Positions 12,322 to 22,900 are shown, counted from the stretch's first letter. The stretch is 64,000 nucleotides of DNA from Reticulitermes speratus (GCA_021186555.1 JAJKFL010000012.1:20657711-20721710), one strand, 5' to 3'. The notes: a model not told the origin generated them from the letters alone. Numbers and translations are program-made.

Positions 12322-12925
12322 GGCCGCGTTCTCACGGGGCGTGAACCACACTGGCGTGCTCACTCGCGTTGCCTCCACGCTTGGTGGAAAGCGTGAGCTG
12401 TTCACACGGACAAAAGGTTTCAGTACAATCGTGACCATGGACGGGATAGTTGCCGAGGGCTGTGCCGTAGTGTGCTCTGTGTTTTGTGGAATTTTAGCAT
12501 ATAAAATTGTTCGCGCACTCGACAAAAGACAAGAAAAACGTCGGAGAAAGCGTTGGTGGGTTAAGGAGTGGATAGCACGGCGCCCACTTGTGGGAGCATC
12601 CAGATTTGTTGATACCGAACTTAAACATCGCTATCCAGATGACTTCAAAAATTTACTGCGAATGACAGAAATACAGTTTGAATACTTGTTAAGCAGAGTT
12701 AAGAAACGTAAAGTTTCGCTGTCACTGAGTCTTAGCATTTGTGACGACATCTTACCTCACGAACGCCAGCACCAGGACTGAAAATCAAACATGGTTTGAT
12801 CCTAACACGACAGGATCGTGGACTGCTGACGTCACACGCAAGGTCCACGACTCCGCGTTCACACGGGTAGTGGCCCACGAAAGTGTGATTCACGCGCGTG
12901 GTTCACGCCCCGTGAGAACGCGGCC
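12322..12925 (+). mobile_element. PIF/Harbinger-like non-autonomous element
   Basis: A perfect 28-bp terminal inverted repeat beginning GGCCGCGTTCTCACGGGGCG bounds 604 bases. The 3-base flanks are TAT and TAA, close to the TWA duplications typical of this superfamily but not identical. It sits inside the LINE: the - strand reading before the element (..TLKMIY) and after it (ACFHAIMTYG..) joins into one continuous RT motif. It keeps only the start of a transposase, so it would need a helper. Confidence 0.8.
12437..12781 (+). pseudogene. Harbinger transposase, N-terminal remnant
   Basis: The ATG at 12,437 has a good context (ACCATGG). The product has a hydrophobic start, a basic stretch KRQEKRRRKR, then WWVKEWIARR, a G-x-S-R-F-V-D-T-E-L segment and a LLRMTEIQFEYLL segment. 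These match the N-terminal region of PIF/Harbinger (HARBI1-type) transposases, which precedes the DDE domain. The frame then drifts into a short unrelated tail. The whole DDE catalytic domain is missing (the family is usually ~350-450 residues, here 114). Confidence 0.65.
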
Positions 12926-12960
12926 TAATAGATCATCTTTAGGGTATCTCTCATGATAAA
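12926..12960 (-). mobile_element. LINE RT piece upstream of the Harbinger insertion
   Basis: The - strand reads RDTLKMIY, the sequence that normally precedes Y-A-C-F-H-S-I-M-T-Y-G in these LINEs. It is separated from the rest only by the Harbinger-like element. Confidence 0.6.
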
Positions 12961-13413
12961 AACGGTTTGATCACTGCATCCGCTTATCCCTTCTCTCCAC
13001 ATACGTTGTAGCAAGAAACTTCAAACGCAACAAAATAAAGCACAAAAGCAGGTGATTACATTTTGTCTTACAGTACTAAGTAGTACTAACACACCGTTTA
13101 AAAACGAATAAAGATGGTCGGTCGCCGGATTGCTTCCATCCATGCTAACATATCAAGTTGTCAGGAATATAGCTAAATTACGAAATGTTAAAGAGGAAAT
13201 ATATGGCATAATAGCTTCATCCGCTCACCTACAGTCGGTCGCTCCGTCGTTCTTGTTGTTAAATGTGGCTGGCAAGTGTGATACAATTTATTACATACAC
13301 GCGCATTAAATATGGCGCAGCACTCACAGATAAACTACCTGGCTTGAAAGACAATTTCAGTTCCACCAACACGTCACATAAACATTATTCCAATTAACCC
13401 ACAATGTTTATAT
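12961..13413. other. Unassigned sequence
   Basis: No ORF, repeat or motif was recognised here. CpG dinucleotides are common compared with the later introns. Confidence 0.5.
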
Positions 13414-13573
13414 TTATTTGTCAATCGATTTACGTAATTTGTTAACAGCTTCGTTGTAACAATCCCCATTACAACTTGCCACACACGTCGGTTTTAAATC
13501 TTCATTGCAGTCTCTTCTAAAACTGGGTGACGCTGCTTGCGTAAGTGTTGCCAACACGTCGTCAAGAAAGTCA
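13414..13573 (-). CDS. Candidate terminal exon of an unrecognised - strand gene
   Basis: An open frame runs to a TAA at 13,416-13,414. The product includes SDFLDDVLATLTQAASP, four Cys residues in a DCNEDLKPTCVASCNGDC stretch and a basic amphipathic end NEAVNKLRKSIDK. Cut at the AG before 13,573, its phase fits the exon at 13,729-13,948 (which ends in two bases of a codon). A 59-codon ORF from an ATG at 13,593 also covers it. No family was recognised. It could be the 3' end of the THAP gene whose exon lies at 19.1 kb, but nothing proves the link. Confidence 0.3.
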
Positions 13574-13728
13574 CTAACGAGATACACGAACATCTCTTTT
13601 CGTCAGCTTACAGCTTACTAAATAAGTAACATTACGCTGTAAAGGCCCTGAATGTAGATACACTTAGCGCACACACAAATGTAGACCAGTGACAAAGTTC
13701 CAAATCGGAAATACATTTGTTCACTAAC

Positions 13729-13948
13729 CTAAGATTTAAATTCCCTACATTGAGCAAATCTCCCGCATTTGGTATCTCTGCAGCATGGTTTGAAGTGACA
13801 TCTACTGATTCTTCTGAATTCATACCACGAATTTTGATATTTTCCCCGTTTTCAGTATTTCTAATTGAAGCACACGTTGTTGTCTGTGAAGTCCGAACTG
13901 AATATAATGTAGTTTTACTTATTACGTCTTGAACATCATGATGGAACA
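13729..13948 (-). CDS. Candidate internal exon of the same - strand gene
   Basis: 220 bases, open throughout in one frame, bounded by a pyrimidine-rich acceptor (CTGTCATTTTCTAG) and a GTTAGT donor. The product is polar and acidic (SVRTSQTTTCASIRN, NSEESVDVTSNHAAE), as expected of a linker. It starts in phase 1 and ends in phase 2. Joining across a 155-base intron to 13,573 keeps the frame and gives NLNLSDFLDDVL. The function is unknown, and an EST or RNA-seq match would settle whether it is real. Confidence 0.3.
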
Positions 13949-14604
13949 CTAGAAAATGACAGATGCGCACAACTCTTCAATCGCGAACAGTCGCGCGCAT
14001 CTGCGCGAGTCTCCAACCCACTGCTATAAGGTGGGAAGTGACGCTGTTCTCAGGCTGGGGCACAGATTACTAGGTCCTAGCCACAGATTACTACTACCAG
14101 ATCGGTAACTTCAATGCTATTGGTCGGAAACGTGGGGCCGAGTCTATTGTCCTGCCATCTATGCGCTGTCTGGAAGTACCACAAGGTGTTAGCAATCGGT
14201 AGCAATCACCCAGTCGGTAAGAAGGTTGACTACTATCCGGCCTTCAATATAAACCCCCACCCCGGCGTGAACCTCAGATTTTTTCACTTGACGTGGTTTA
14301 CCAGCAGCATGAAATAATGTCCAGCACAATATGTCATATCATAGATATTTCATTCATATGTATTTCTTACCCCTTCACTGAAATCTACTCAGCTAGAAAA
14401 TATGTTGATGTTCACAAGGTAGAGGACAGTTGAGGGTGTGGGAGCTTCCCACATAAGCAGAGCGGCCCCTACCAGAGCAGCGGTCGCAGACCGCGCACAG
14501 TGGCTAGCTGGACTGATGGTCGATCTCCCCACCATGGCGACGCGCCAGCCAATCGCAGAGTAGACAGCCAGCGGAGGTTGCGAATAAAAGGGGCCACCAA
14601 GACC
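13949..14604. other. Non-coding stretch with promoter-like boxes
   Basis: No gene recognised. Near 14,545-14,590 there is a CCAATC box and, about 35 bases later, GAATAAAAGGGG. These look like a CCAAT box and a TATA-like box just before the truncated jockey RT. They may belong to another mobile element. Confidence 0.3.
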
Positions 14605-15280
14605 GGTCCCTTCCCGCCACGTCGAGCTGGCATTGTACGCTGATGACACGGCAATCATTGCCACGTCCCGCAGCCCGGCTCTGCTTGTTAGCTACCTAGA
14701 AGCATACCTCAGTGATCTAGAGAGATGGTTGAAGGCGTGGAGGATCGCCATCAATGTCTCAAAGAGCAATGCTATGCTCTTTGCGAAGGCAGGGTGGAGG
14801 TCCTCCAAGCCTCGACCGGTGCAGTTCCTAGGAGAGCCAATCCAGTGGGTAGACACAGCCCGTTATCTGGGAGTGATCCTTGATACACGGATGACCTGGT
14901 CGCCTCACATCGTCCAGGTCAAGAAGAAAGCAGCCCAACGACTGGGTCTGCTTAGCTCTCTCCTTCACAGGAGAAGCGGCCTGTCCATCAGGAACGGGGT
15001 TCTGCTGTATAAGCAGCTCATACGGCCCATGATGGACTATGCGTGCCCCATTTGGAGGTCTGCTGCCTGCACCCACCTCAGAAAGCTGCAGGTTCTTCAA
15101 TCCAAGTGTCTTCGCATTGCTACTGGTGCACCTTGGTACATGAGTAGCGCGCAAATTCACGAGGATTTGGGAGTTCCTCTCTTTGCTGATCACATCAGAG
15201 TTCTAACCGAGAGCTTCGACTCTAGGTTGGCTGGTGTGGGGAACCCCTTAACTCAGCAACTCGGCAGATATCTGCGCTGA
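14605..15280 (+). pseudogene. Jockey reverse transcriptase, C-terminal half
   Basis: The frame is open from VELALYADDTAIIATS (the Y-A-D-D metal-binding motif of the palm) to a stop at 15,280. After it come WLKAWRIAINVSKSNAML, RYLGVILDTRMTWSPHI and LLYKQLIRPMMDYACPIW, the usual order of RT motifs D, E and thumb in the jockey clade. The reading frame from the active site onward is intact, so the copy is fairly young. The N-terminal half of the RT is absent. Confidence 0.8.
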
Positions 15281-15363
15281 CCGAGGGCTGACCCAGTCCG
15301 TCTAGCGCAAGCTACGGGGATGGGTCAGTGAATGTGTCGAGGCCCTTAGTGGCCAACAGACAC
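14605..15363 (+). mobile_element. Jockey-like LINE, 5'-truncated, 3' part of RT
   Basis: Begins just before the RT active site and ends with a short 3' region (to about 15,363) before a different repeat starts. It lacks ORF1, the endonuclease and the fingers of the RT, as expected of a LINE copy truncated at its 5' side. Confidence 0.8.
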
Positions 15364-15365
15364 TG

Positions 15366-15600
15366 CACCTAAAATTAGGCGCATTCCGAATACCCTGACT
15401 GAGGTTTTCCGTGATTTTCCTCAGTTGTAAGGTGAATGCCAGGGTATAACACAAAGCCGGGGCACGGCCCGCACCCCCCACCCCCCGGTAGGACTAAATT
15501 ATTCGTTTGTAGGTTTTGAATTTTTTGTGAAATTATTTGTGAAAATGCCACTCTGGGTTCAAATCCCAGAGAGCCACCCAACCAAAGTATTCCCCCCACT
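15366..15600 (+). repeat. tRNA-derived SINE-like repeat
   Basis: Near 15,553-15,575 is CTGGGTTCAAATCCCAG, a perfect T-stem with a canonical T loop (B box). Upstream is a GGTTTTCCGTGATTTTCC stretch and a GGTGAATGCCAGGGTA stretch of a kind common in polyneopteran SINEs. No full cloverleaf is present. Confidence 0.45.
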
Positions 15601-16330
15601 TGGAAAAAGTATACGCTCTTAGAGCTTTAGCTTTTGGTATGCCTGGTCCCGACTTAATCGAGACCCTAAATTTGTTAGCGTAAGCAAAATCCCCAGTTCA
15701 GAATTAAGAGTCTGTTATTGAGTCCAGCAATGCGGTAAAACGCAGGTATGGCTAAACAGATCAAGGGACGTCGACTTGCGCTCCGCGCAAGTCTCCGCCC
15801 TTAGTTAGCACTTTGGTTGGTTGGTTGGACCACAGCACTCGGCATCCAGCGCTCAGTCCTGACTGCTATTACGCTGCTCAGCTAGCTCCGAGACTTGCCA
15901 GAGTGCTCCGGCTCTTCACTGGCCACAGCCAGCCGCCGAGACTTACCAGAGCTTTCCGGCTCTGCACCGATACAGCACTACGTGCTCACCACCACTGCGC
16001 ACTACATTCGCGCAGCACCCGGCCACTGGCCGACCTCACTGGAGTAGAGTACCGGCTACTGGCCGAGCTCATTGGAGTAAAGTGCGTCTAAGACTTAACC
16101 ACTCTGCTCCCTCGTGTGAGCAGGGTTCTTTTGGAAGGGACCACGGTGGCCAGGCGCCGGCTACTGAGGACCCACAAGCACGGCCGCTGCGCCGTATTCA
16201 TCTCGACATTCATACCCTTGGCACACCAGTGGCAACTTGTACATACGTATAAAGACTGACTGGAACCTGTATATATATGTAAATAAAAGACTGACTTGAA
16301 TGTCCTCATTGTAGTTGTCATTCAGATAGG
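15601..16330 (+). repeat. Possible solo LTR or unclassified repeat
   Basis: CpG-rich sequence with internal near-repeats (CCGGCTCTTCACTGGCC / CCGGCTCTGCACCG, and ACTGGCCGACCTCACTGGAG / ACTGGCCGAGCTCATTGGAG). It ends with a TATATATATG stretch and AATAAA at about 16,283, then a TTGTAGTTGTCA end. This looks like the U3-R-U5 layout of an LTR, but neither target duplications nor a second copy are in view. Confidence 0.25.
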
Positions 16331-16699
16331 CTAACCTACAGTATCCTATTACATATCCTACAAGGGTTTAAAATTGTCAATTAAAAATATGATTTGATCA
16401 TAGATGTCTGTATTTAACTTTGTAAGTAGTTCACAACTTACATTAACACAGTATATCTGTAATCATGTAAGGGAGATTTTCCCTGACAGTCTTACAATTT
16501 CAATAGTAAACCGACTGTACAAGAAAAGATGACAGAAGTACATGACAAATTACTGAACCATTTCACTATTTTTTTCCCAAAGTACATCAGAATGCAATGT
16601 ACAATGAAATGGTCCAATTATATGCAAACTAAAAATATGACCTCAAAGTAAGAGCCAGTATATTAAAATCTGTGAATCCAAAAGTGCATATTGGAAAAT

Positions 16700-17115
16700 T
16701 ACAATGGTCACTCCAAAAGTAATGCCCCAAATTTGTTTAAAATTCAAAATTTATTCTGGAACTTGGAAGAACTGCAACATGGATATATCCAATTCCAGGG
16801 CCTTTGCCTTTCATTATATATATGTACATGCTTGTAGCATAGAGAACCATCCGGCATGGCACGATAAAACAGGCCTGTGTCATCAGCACTGTAGATATCA
16901 TCTGCACAAAATTTCTGAAGTAATTCGGGTACTTTCTTGGATTTCCACGGTTTCTCCTGTCCCAATTAAACGGCATGGTGTCCCAAATAAGTAAAGAAAA
17001 CCCTGGCAATTTTCTCGAATAGGTTTGTTCTTTAAGATATGTCCCATATATACGGCTGCTCTGATGAACCATCGCCCAATTTAACGGAATCTGCTGTATA
17101 TGTACAAATGCCATT
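16700..17115 (-). pseudogene. Tigger/pogo-like transposase fragment
   Basis: The - strand encodes VPELLQKFCADDIYSADDTG followed by LFYRAMPDGSLCYKH, matching the start of the DDE domain of Tigger transposases (usual form [10 protein letters not shown]). The Glu of D-E-T-G is replaced by Asp. The frame is broken on both sides. The lower end carries CACTCCAAAAGTAATGCCCC, which resembles a mariner terminal repeat, so two elements may be fused here. Confidence 0.6.
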
Positions 17116-17312
17116 CCTCTAATAACATATACTTCATCACAACCTATTCACAGCCTTATTTACATATTTACCACCTTCACACAAGGAAAGGTAGGTACTT
17201 GAATATTATACGTTGATGAAACATACAATGTAATGTCTAATGTCTACACTTATGATATTTATATTTACAGTCTATTTAACAATGCTTTTTCAGAAACTGA
17301 GTTACTTTTGTC

Positions 17313-17492
17313 CCAGGTCTCTCAAAGGCTCTGGGAAAAGTAATAGCAAACCAGCTAATAACCTTTTTAGACAAACACAATATACTTAATAAATCTCAGT
17401 TTGGATTGAGGAAAAATAAATCTATAAATGATGCAATTGTCACAAATATTGAAGACATAATTGAAAAACTGAATAACACAACACAACAATAA
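17313..17492 (+). pseudogene. LINE RT fragment, + strand
   Basis: Encodes SKALGKVIANQLITFLDKHN followed by ILNKSQFGLRKNKSINDAI, the RT motifs after the I-S-L-L-P block of CR1/jockey LINEs. It stops at a TAA at the end. Its strand is opposite to the LINE at 17,707-19,022, which breaks off just upstream of this part of the protein. Confidence 0.7.
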
Positions 17493-17706
17493 AAGGTGCA
17501 CACGTAGAAACAAATCAAATGAGAGATTACTTGTCAAGCTGCCTTACAGTTACATTTTTGCAGAGTCGATACTGCACGGCTGGCCAACTTTCTCTGCCCA
17601 TACTTTGGCTCTGGAAAGAAAAAAACATTATATTACAAATGTTTGCATTCTTAAATATTTTCAGATTTTCAGATGTGGTTGAGAATTTAATGCTAATGGG
17701 ATACAT

Positions 17707-18204
17707 TTAAATTGCATTATCAGAAGCACAAGTTTTTAAGATTTTACTATTTATTTCATCATATCCTGAAGAGTCTTTAGGTTTAAGTGAACGTATTATA
17801 CTTTTAATCTCAGCTTCAGTAATTGGGATTATTTTTATGCTGGGGAAGTTTCTAGGTAAAGACTCTTTTAACAACGAGATGGCATCTCCTTTCCCAAATT
17901 TCTGTACATTTAGTTTTTCAGCATCTGTTAGAAAGTAATTATTGAAGGCATTGGCCATGCTTTTTGGCTCTTTAAATTTTTCTTTGCCCACAACTAGGGA
18001 GGGGATCTGTTCTGTTGGATGCAATTTTCCTGTCTCCTTCCTTATAATGTTCCATGTTGTTTTGACTTTATTACTAGATTTAGCTATAAGTCTACTGTAG
18101 TGTTGCTTTTTAGCTTCTCTTATAACTTTTTTTAGGATTCTACAATAATTAATGTAATGTGTTTTTGCTTTTGGATCATTGCTGTTCCTAGTGAAGGTGT
18201 ACAA
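17707..18204 (-). pseudogene. LINE ORF2, linker and start of RT
   Basis: Reads HYINYCRILKKVIREAKKQH, then a TTWNIIRKETG segment and SLKPKDSSGYDEINSKILK, the connector and first RT motif of CR1/jockey-type ORF2. The frame ends at about 17,707, before the catalytic motifs. The segment between this and the endonuclease ORF is out of frame, so the copy is dead. Confidence 0.7.
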
Positions 18205-18389
18205 ACTTCTTTCATGTTTGCATGATATTTTTATTCCTTGCGTGATTCAGTCATTATTTTTGTTGTTTGTATTTTTGTATTTGACTGGAAAACTCGCTTC
18301 AAAAGTATTTAGGAAAGTACTTAGAAATGAGTTGAACATACAATTAACATCTTGGTTCTGATAAACAGATTCCCACATTTCTTGTTTTA

Positions 18390-19022
18390 TTAGTGTCTGG
18401 AAGTTTTGAGTGTATAACTATTTATTAATCTTGTTTTCTGCTTTATAGGCATTTTGTTTCCTGCTACATAAGTATTATTGATTGTGAGCAATTGAGCATC
18501 ATGGTCTGAAAGGCCATTTATTAGTGCAGATGTATAAGATGAATTTAGTCTACTATTATCGACAAAAATATTATCAATGGCTGTACATGATTTATTTTGT
18601 ATTCTTGTTGCAAAATCTACTGTATGTGATAGATTATATGTGGTTAATAATGAGGACAGTTTATTTTTTTGGTTGCTTTCGATGAGATAATTTGTGTTTA
18701 TGTCTCCACAAATTATAAATTCAGCCTTTGGTTTATACAGATTTTTCAAAGTATCATCAAGATTTTTAATAAACCGATTAAAACCTCCTGTAGGGGCTCT
18801 GTATAAGCTCAAGATAATTAATTTTGATGCTTCAGTTTCTAGTTCTACTGCACAAATTTCCAAATCCTTTTCTATACAATTATGTGAGATATCAATTTTG
18901 TTGGCAATGAGGTCTTTACGAACAAAAATACATACACCTCCTTTCTGTAGCTCTTTGCGGCAGAAACTAGATCTTAATATGTACCCTGGCAATGTGAGAT
19001 GTAGCAGGTCCTGTTCACCCAT
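18390..19022 (-). pseudogene. LINE ORF2, apurinic-type endonuclease domain
   Basis: Encodes RKELQKGGVCIFVRKDL, ILSLYRAPTGGFNRFIKNLD, FIICGDINTNYLIES and NGLSDHDAQLL. These are the Y-R-x-P, G-D-x-N and S-D-H motifs of the exonuclease/endonuclease/phosphatase fold used by LINEs for target nicking. The N-terminal catalytic motifs are lost at the 5' truncation near 19,022. The frame is otherwise open for about 210 codons. Confidence 0.75.
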
Positions 19023-19088
19023 GTGCAGTTCACATACGTACTATATTAAATGAGATCTGCTTACGTTACGATATTGCATGTGACATAC

Positions 19089-19184
19089 CGTATCGGATTC
19101 GTTGGGAATCTGAAGAATTTCAAGCCGTCCTTATGCGTCGAACTGCACCCGACGGCGTGGCACCTGTTCCAAGTGCTCTTTTTA
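19089..19184 (-). CDS. THAP-domain exon (N-terminal half of the zinc finger)
   Basis: The - strand frame reads NRCHAVGCSSTHKDGLKFF then RFPTNPIR. This is the C-x4-C start and the F-x-F-P block of THAP domains, DNA-binding zinc fingers of C2-C-H type. The exon ends in phase 2 at a GTATGT donor (19,088-19,083), a usual place for the first THAP intron. It is preceded by a strong acceptor (CTGTTCCTTTCAG) that gives the exon start at 19,184. The same frame is open further, to an ATG at 19,246, as an alternative start. The second half of the domain was not found. It may be a host THAP gene or a THAP-bearing transposase. Confidence 0.5.
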
Positions 19185-19246
19185 CTGAAAGGAACAGAAT
19201 ACAACGCGATACAGTACGTACATCTCAAAATTACACGGCCCATCAT

Positions 19247-19859
19247 GTAAGATTAAGCTAAGCTTTCGTAAATTCAAATCTTACCTTTCTACAGACGCAG
19301 GAGAATACATAACTGCCTTCAAAAAATGATGTAATACACGGTGTCGACTATCCGCACACGATGCGACAAACGAGTTCAAATGATGGCGATTCGTTGTGAT
19401 TGGTCCAGAAGTTCACGTGGCTTCCGACTTCGTGCGACATCTGTTATGATTAATAGGAGATAATGTAGTTGTCGTTCTTGACAAGTTTGAACTTGACGAC
19501 GGTAAGATGTCGCGATTTCATGCTTCCCCTTCCCCAATCCCAGTTTCTGCCCCCTGGTCCTAGCTGCGTTTAAATGCGGTGGGTGTTGGTGGAATGAATG
19601 GTACACGTGAAGTTAGTCGGTTCTAGTATTGGTTTGGTCCATGTTTTAATGGACATAATTGTGGTGGTTATTGCTATCTTCACGTTTGCCTTAAGCAGGC
19701 TGCAATTTGAATTCAACAAGAACCAATGGACGTTAATTTTCTTTCGGTTGGTCGTTAATTGCTGTTTGTGATCTGTGATTTTGAGGTTGCTCTTCCGTTA
19801 CCTGTGGTATCACTGATGCTTGTGGTGTGAGAGGTTGTATCCAAACTCAAGCCGGCATC
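19247..19859. promoter_or_regulatory. Intergenic region, candidate bidirectional promoter of TOP3B
   Basis: Lies between the divergent THAP exon and the TOP3B start codon. It is visibly richer in CpG than the flanking introns, as unmethylated promoters are in insects with gene-body methylation. No TATA box stands out. The TOP3B 5' UTR must lie in its right part. No upstream ATG before 19,860 is followed by a long frame, apart from an in-frame ATG at 19,827. Confidence 0.4.
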
Positions 19860-19950
19860 ATGAAGGTAGCTCTTATGGTTGCAGAAAAGCCTTCACTAGC
19901 TGCTTCATTGGCAAATATATTGAGCAATGGAAAGAACTCATCAAAAAAAG
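19860..19950 (+). CDS. TOP3B: TOP3B exon 1 (residues 1-30)
   Basis: [20 protein letters not shown] opens the TOPRIM fold; Glu9 is the conserved metal and catalytic residue. The ATG at 19,860 matches the usual N-terminus of the family, so the in-frame ATG at 19,827 is probably 5' UTR. The donor is AAG|GTACGA and the exon ends in phase 1. Confidence 0.92.
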
Positions 19951-22900
19951 GTACGAAATCACATTCATTACGCATCATGGAGACGCCATGGCATTCGTAT
20001 AGGTTCAGATTTGGAGTTCGATCGCAGCAGTGTCGAGCTAACCAATTTGCTGACTTCGATACTGTGATTACACATTTTAGAATATAATTAATCAATGCTC
20101 CATAGTTCCTTCGTGCTATCTAGAGCCAAGAATATAGAACGTGGTCTAAGTAGGTCCGCAGAGCGTGCAGACCGGCTGTGGGGCCAAATTCAATCTCCTG
20201 TTCTCTGGGTAGCTGTGGTTTGTCCGGGGGTAAAGCGGTCAGGGGCGTAAAGCTGGCCACTGACCCCAATTTAGTGCCTAGGTTACGAACGAGTGGACTG
20301 TACTGCCCCATGTGCTGTGCATGTACCGTGCTGTGGCCTTGCCACTTTCAAAGCAGTCTGTGGCTTCACGGTTTGGGTACTGTCTTAGTCCACTCCTGTA
20401 TGTGTGAATTAAACATTCTCATACAATGCAATTCAAATGGAAAAGACGCTGTACAGATTTTCAACAGTGTGATGCAGGCAGAGCACGGTTGTAGTCCAGT
20501 CCAATATGTGTGAATTAACCTTAAGTGTGCCGGTTTTTGGTTCTTAAAATATGGGATCTGTACCTATGTGGCTTTATGGTGTGCACAGGGAATTCATGTT
20601 TTTACCCTCGTTATGATGGACAGTATCTGTTTCAGTACATGATGCAGTACATAGTAAATACCTGTCTACAGTCTGTGCAAAAATAATTATGGAACCATCG
20701 GCTCTACTGCATTTTAACTCTACCAAAGCAGGAAATTTTCAGTAGGAAGGAAGTCAGGGTGCGTCTAGAAGATAGAAGACTGTGTGTGGTAGGGGAGATG
20801 GAAAGAGGCGGAGCAATGCTACATAGGTGTTTGGTGCGGGGGACAGTGACATGATGTGTGCACAGGCCGGAGTGACCAGTCCACATGTGTGATGACGTGA
20901 AGGAACATTTTGAAGGGGTGAATGGCACTGCGCGGCAAACAGATTCTCACCTTTCTTACATATATGTTTTATAAAGATTGAAAGTTCCGTATTGAGACAA
21001 CGTCTTGTACACAGTAAAGGAGAATGAGTAGGTAGGATACTGAGTTAATGCTAGCTTAGGTGCTTTTGTGTCATGACTTAAACTTTTATTGGCAGATGGA
21101 AGATCAGTGAATAATTTGATTCTACTGAAGTAAACACTTTTTGTCTGTGTCTTGTATGTGTATTGTGTATACCTGAATTTGTTCAACATTTTTCCATGTG
21201 CGCAACACATGATAGGCTACTACTGACAGTATTCACTGGCATTTGGAAGACATTGGATTTCTTAAATATTTCTGTATGAGAGACTTTCCTTTGGCACTTT
21301 CCATTATTGTAATAATTTTCTTTTGGTTCCTGCCATATATAAATACTCTTTGTTCAGTGCTGTATTTAATGTTGTTTGATAACACAGTACAGTCCTGTCA
21401 CATGCATGAAGAAATTAGTATGCTAGGAGTGTCTGCAGTTGTTAGAGCCAGCTTAGGATTTATTAGTTTTCTGGGTGGAAGTTCATTGACACTGGAACTT
21501 CATTTTCTAGTGTAGTACATGCCATTAGTTTGTAATACAGTAAACCTTGGTGTGTGGCATCCTGTTGAATTTTCTAATATGAAACTGAAAATACTTTTTT
21601 AACTCAGTCACTACAACTTTATTGGTAAACAAATTACTAATTGTTTTATAACAACTAGCTACATATTTAGCTTTTTACTAAAGCCTCTTATCACACTAAA
21701 CCATTATAAAAATGTGCAAGTTTAAAAGTGACCATATATCACATCCTGCAAGACAGTTTGAAGAAATTCATTACTGAGGGAAATTCGACAGTTGTGGAAG
21801 ATCATGTGGAATTATTAATTCTTGAACACACTCTGTAAACAAGATAAGTTTGTTTATAAACAATTTGGGTTAATTCACAGTATTTATTCCAACAAGTGCA
21901 CAACGATAAAAGGACAGTAGTTTATAAATATATGAAACTCCTCCTATATGATTTGGCCGACAATGGCCATCTTCAGGGAGGTGGTTTTCAAAGGAAAGAG
22001 TAGTTATGGCTAATTATGTGAGAGATGTGCAGATATAAAGCTAAAATATGTGTTAAATTACGTGGTAAAATGTTTGTAACTTGGAACACATTATATGTGT
22101 TCATATGTATCGTGATACTTTTTGTTGTTCAAATGCAAACTAACGCTTATGTCAAAAGTATCCATCATGTTGTGTAGGGTTATTATAATTGAGTACTGGG
22201 GCAGTCAATTATCCATTGCAACATAAACATTCACATCTGCACAAGGACAAACCCTGAACAGCAAGGTAGATATTTTTGGCATAGATGTTTGCATTTGAAC
22301 AACAAAAAGTATCATGATACTCATGAATACGTGTAATATGTTCCAAGGTACAAACATTTTAACTTGTAATTTATTTAACACATGTATTTTAGCTTTATAT
22401 CTGCACATCTCTAATATACTGGTAATTAGCCATAACTACTCTCCTTTGATAACCACCACCCTGAGGATAGTCACTGTAGGCCAAAACATGTAGGAGGAGT
22501 TTCATATGTTTATAAACTATTGTCTTTTTATTATTGTGCAGTTGTTGGAATAAATAACTGTGAACTAGTTTAATGCACAGAACATGAATAATGTTAAATG
22601 TGGGCTAAGTTTAAAATATAGTCGCTAGAAGTCAGCCTGTGAGGCGTGCACTTTTATTGCCATACACCATTATTATCAGACCTGCCCATGCAGCCTGAAT
22701 TGTTGGTTTTGCCATTTGACAGCTTTGGTATATCACAGATTTGCACCACATGTTTGCAGGACTTCTTACGCATTTATGCTGAGGTTAGGTGCTTTGGACC
22801 AGTACAGTATAGGGAATATGACTGATGAATTATCATGTTACATAATGTTCATTTACACTGTTTAAGCAGGTTTTATTGTAGCCTACTCTCCTTTTCTAAG

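Noticed and set aside
15375-15599. - strand 74-codon ORF over the SINE-like repeat
   Set aside because: It is the reverse reading of a tRNA-derived repeat, including its B box.
19376-19606. 76-codon - strand ORF in the TOP3B promoter region
   Set aside because: No domain; it lies in CpG-rich sequence where stops are rare and overlaps the probable TOP3B 5' UTR.
21960-22490. Hammerhead ribozyme core in the palindromic element (CTGAAGA, GGCC stem, AAA)
   Set aside because: The motif is suggestive of Penelope-type ribozymes, but the G before AAA is missing or displaced, an extra base separates the stem, and no stem I or III fits by eye. A covariance-model search would be decisive.
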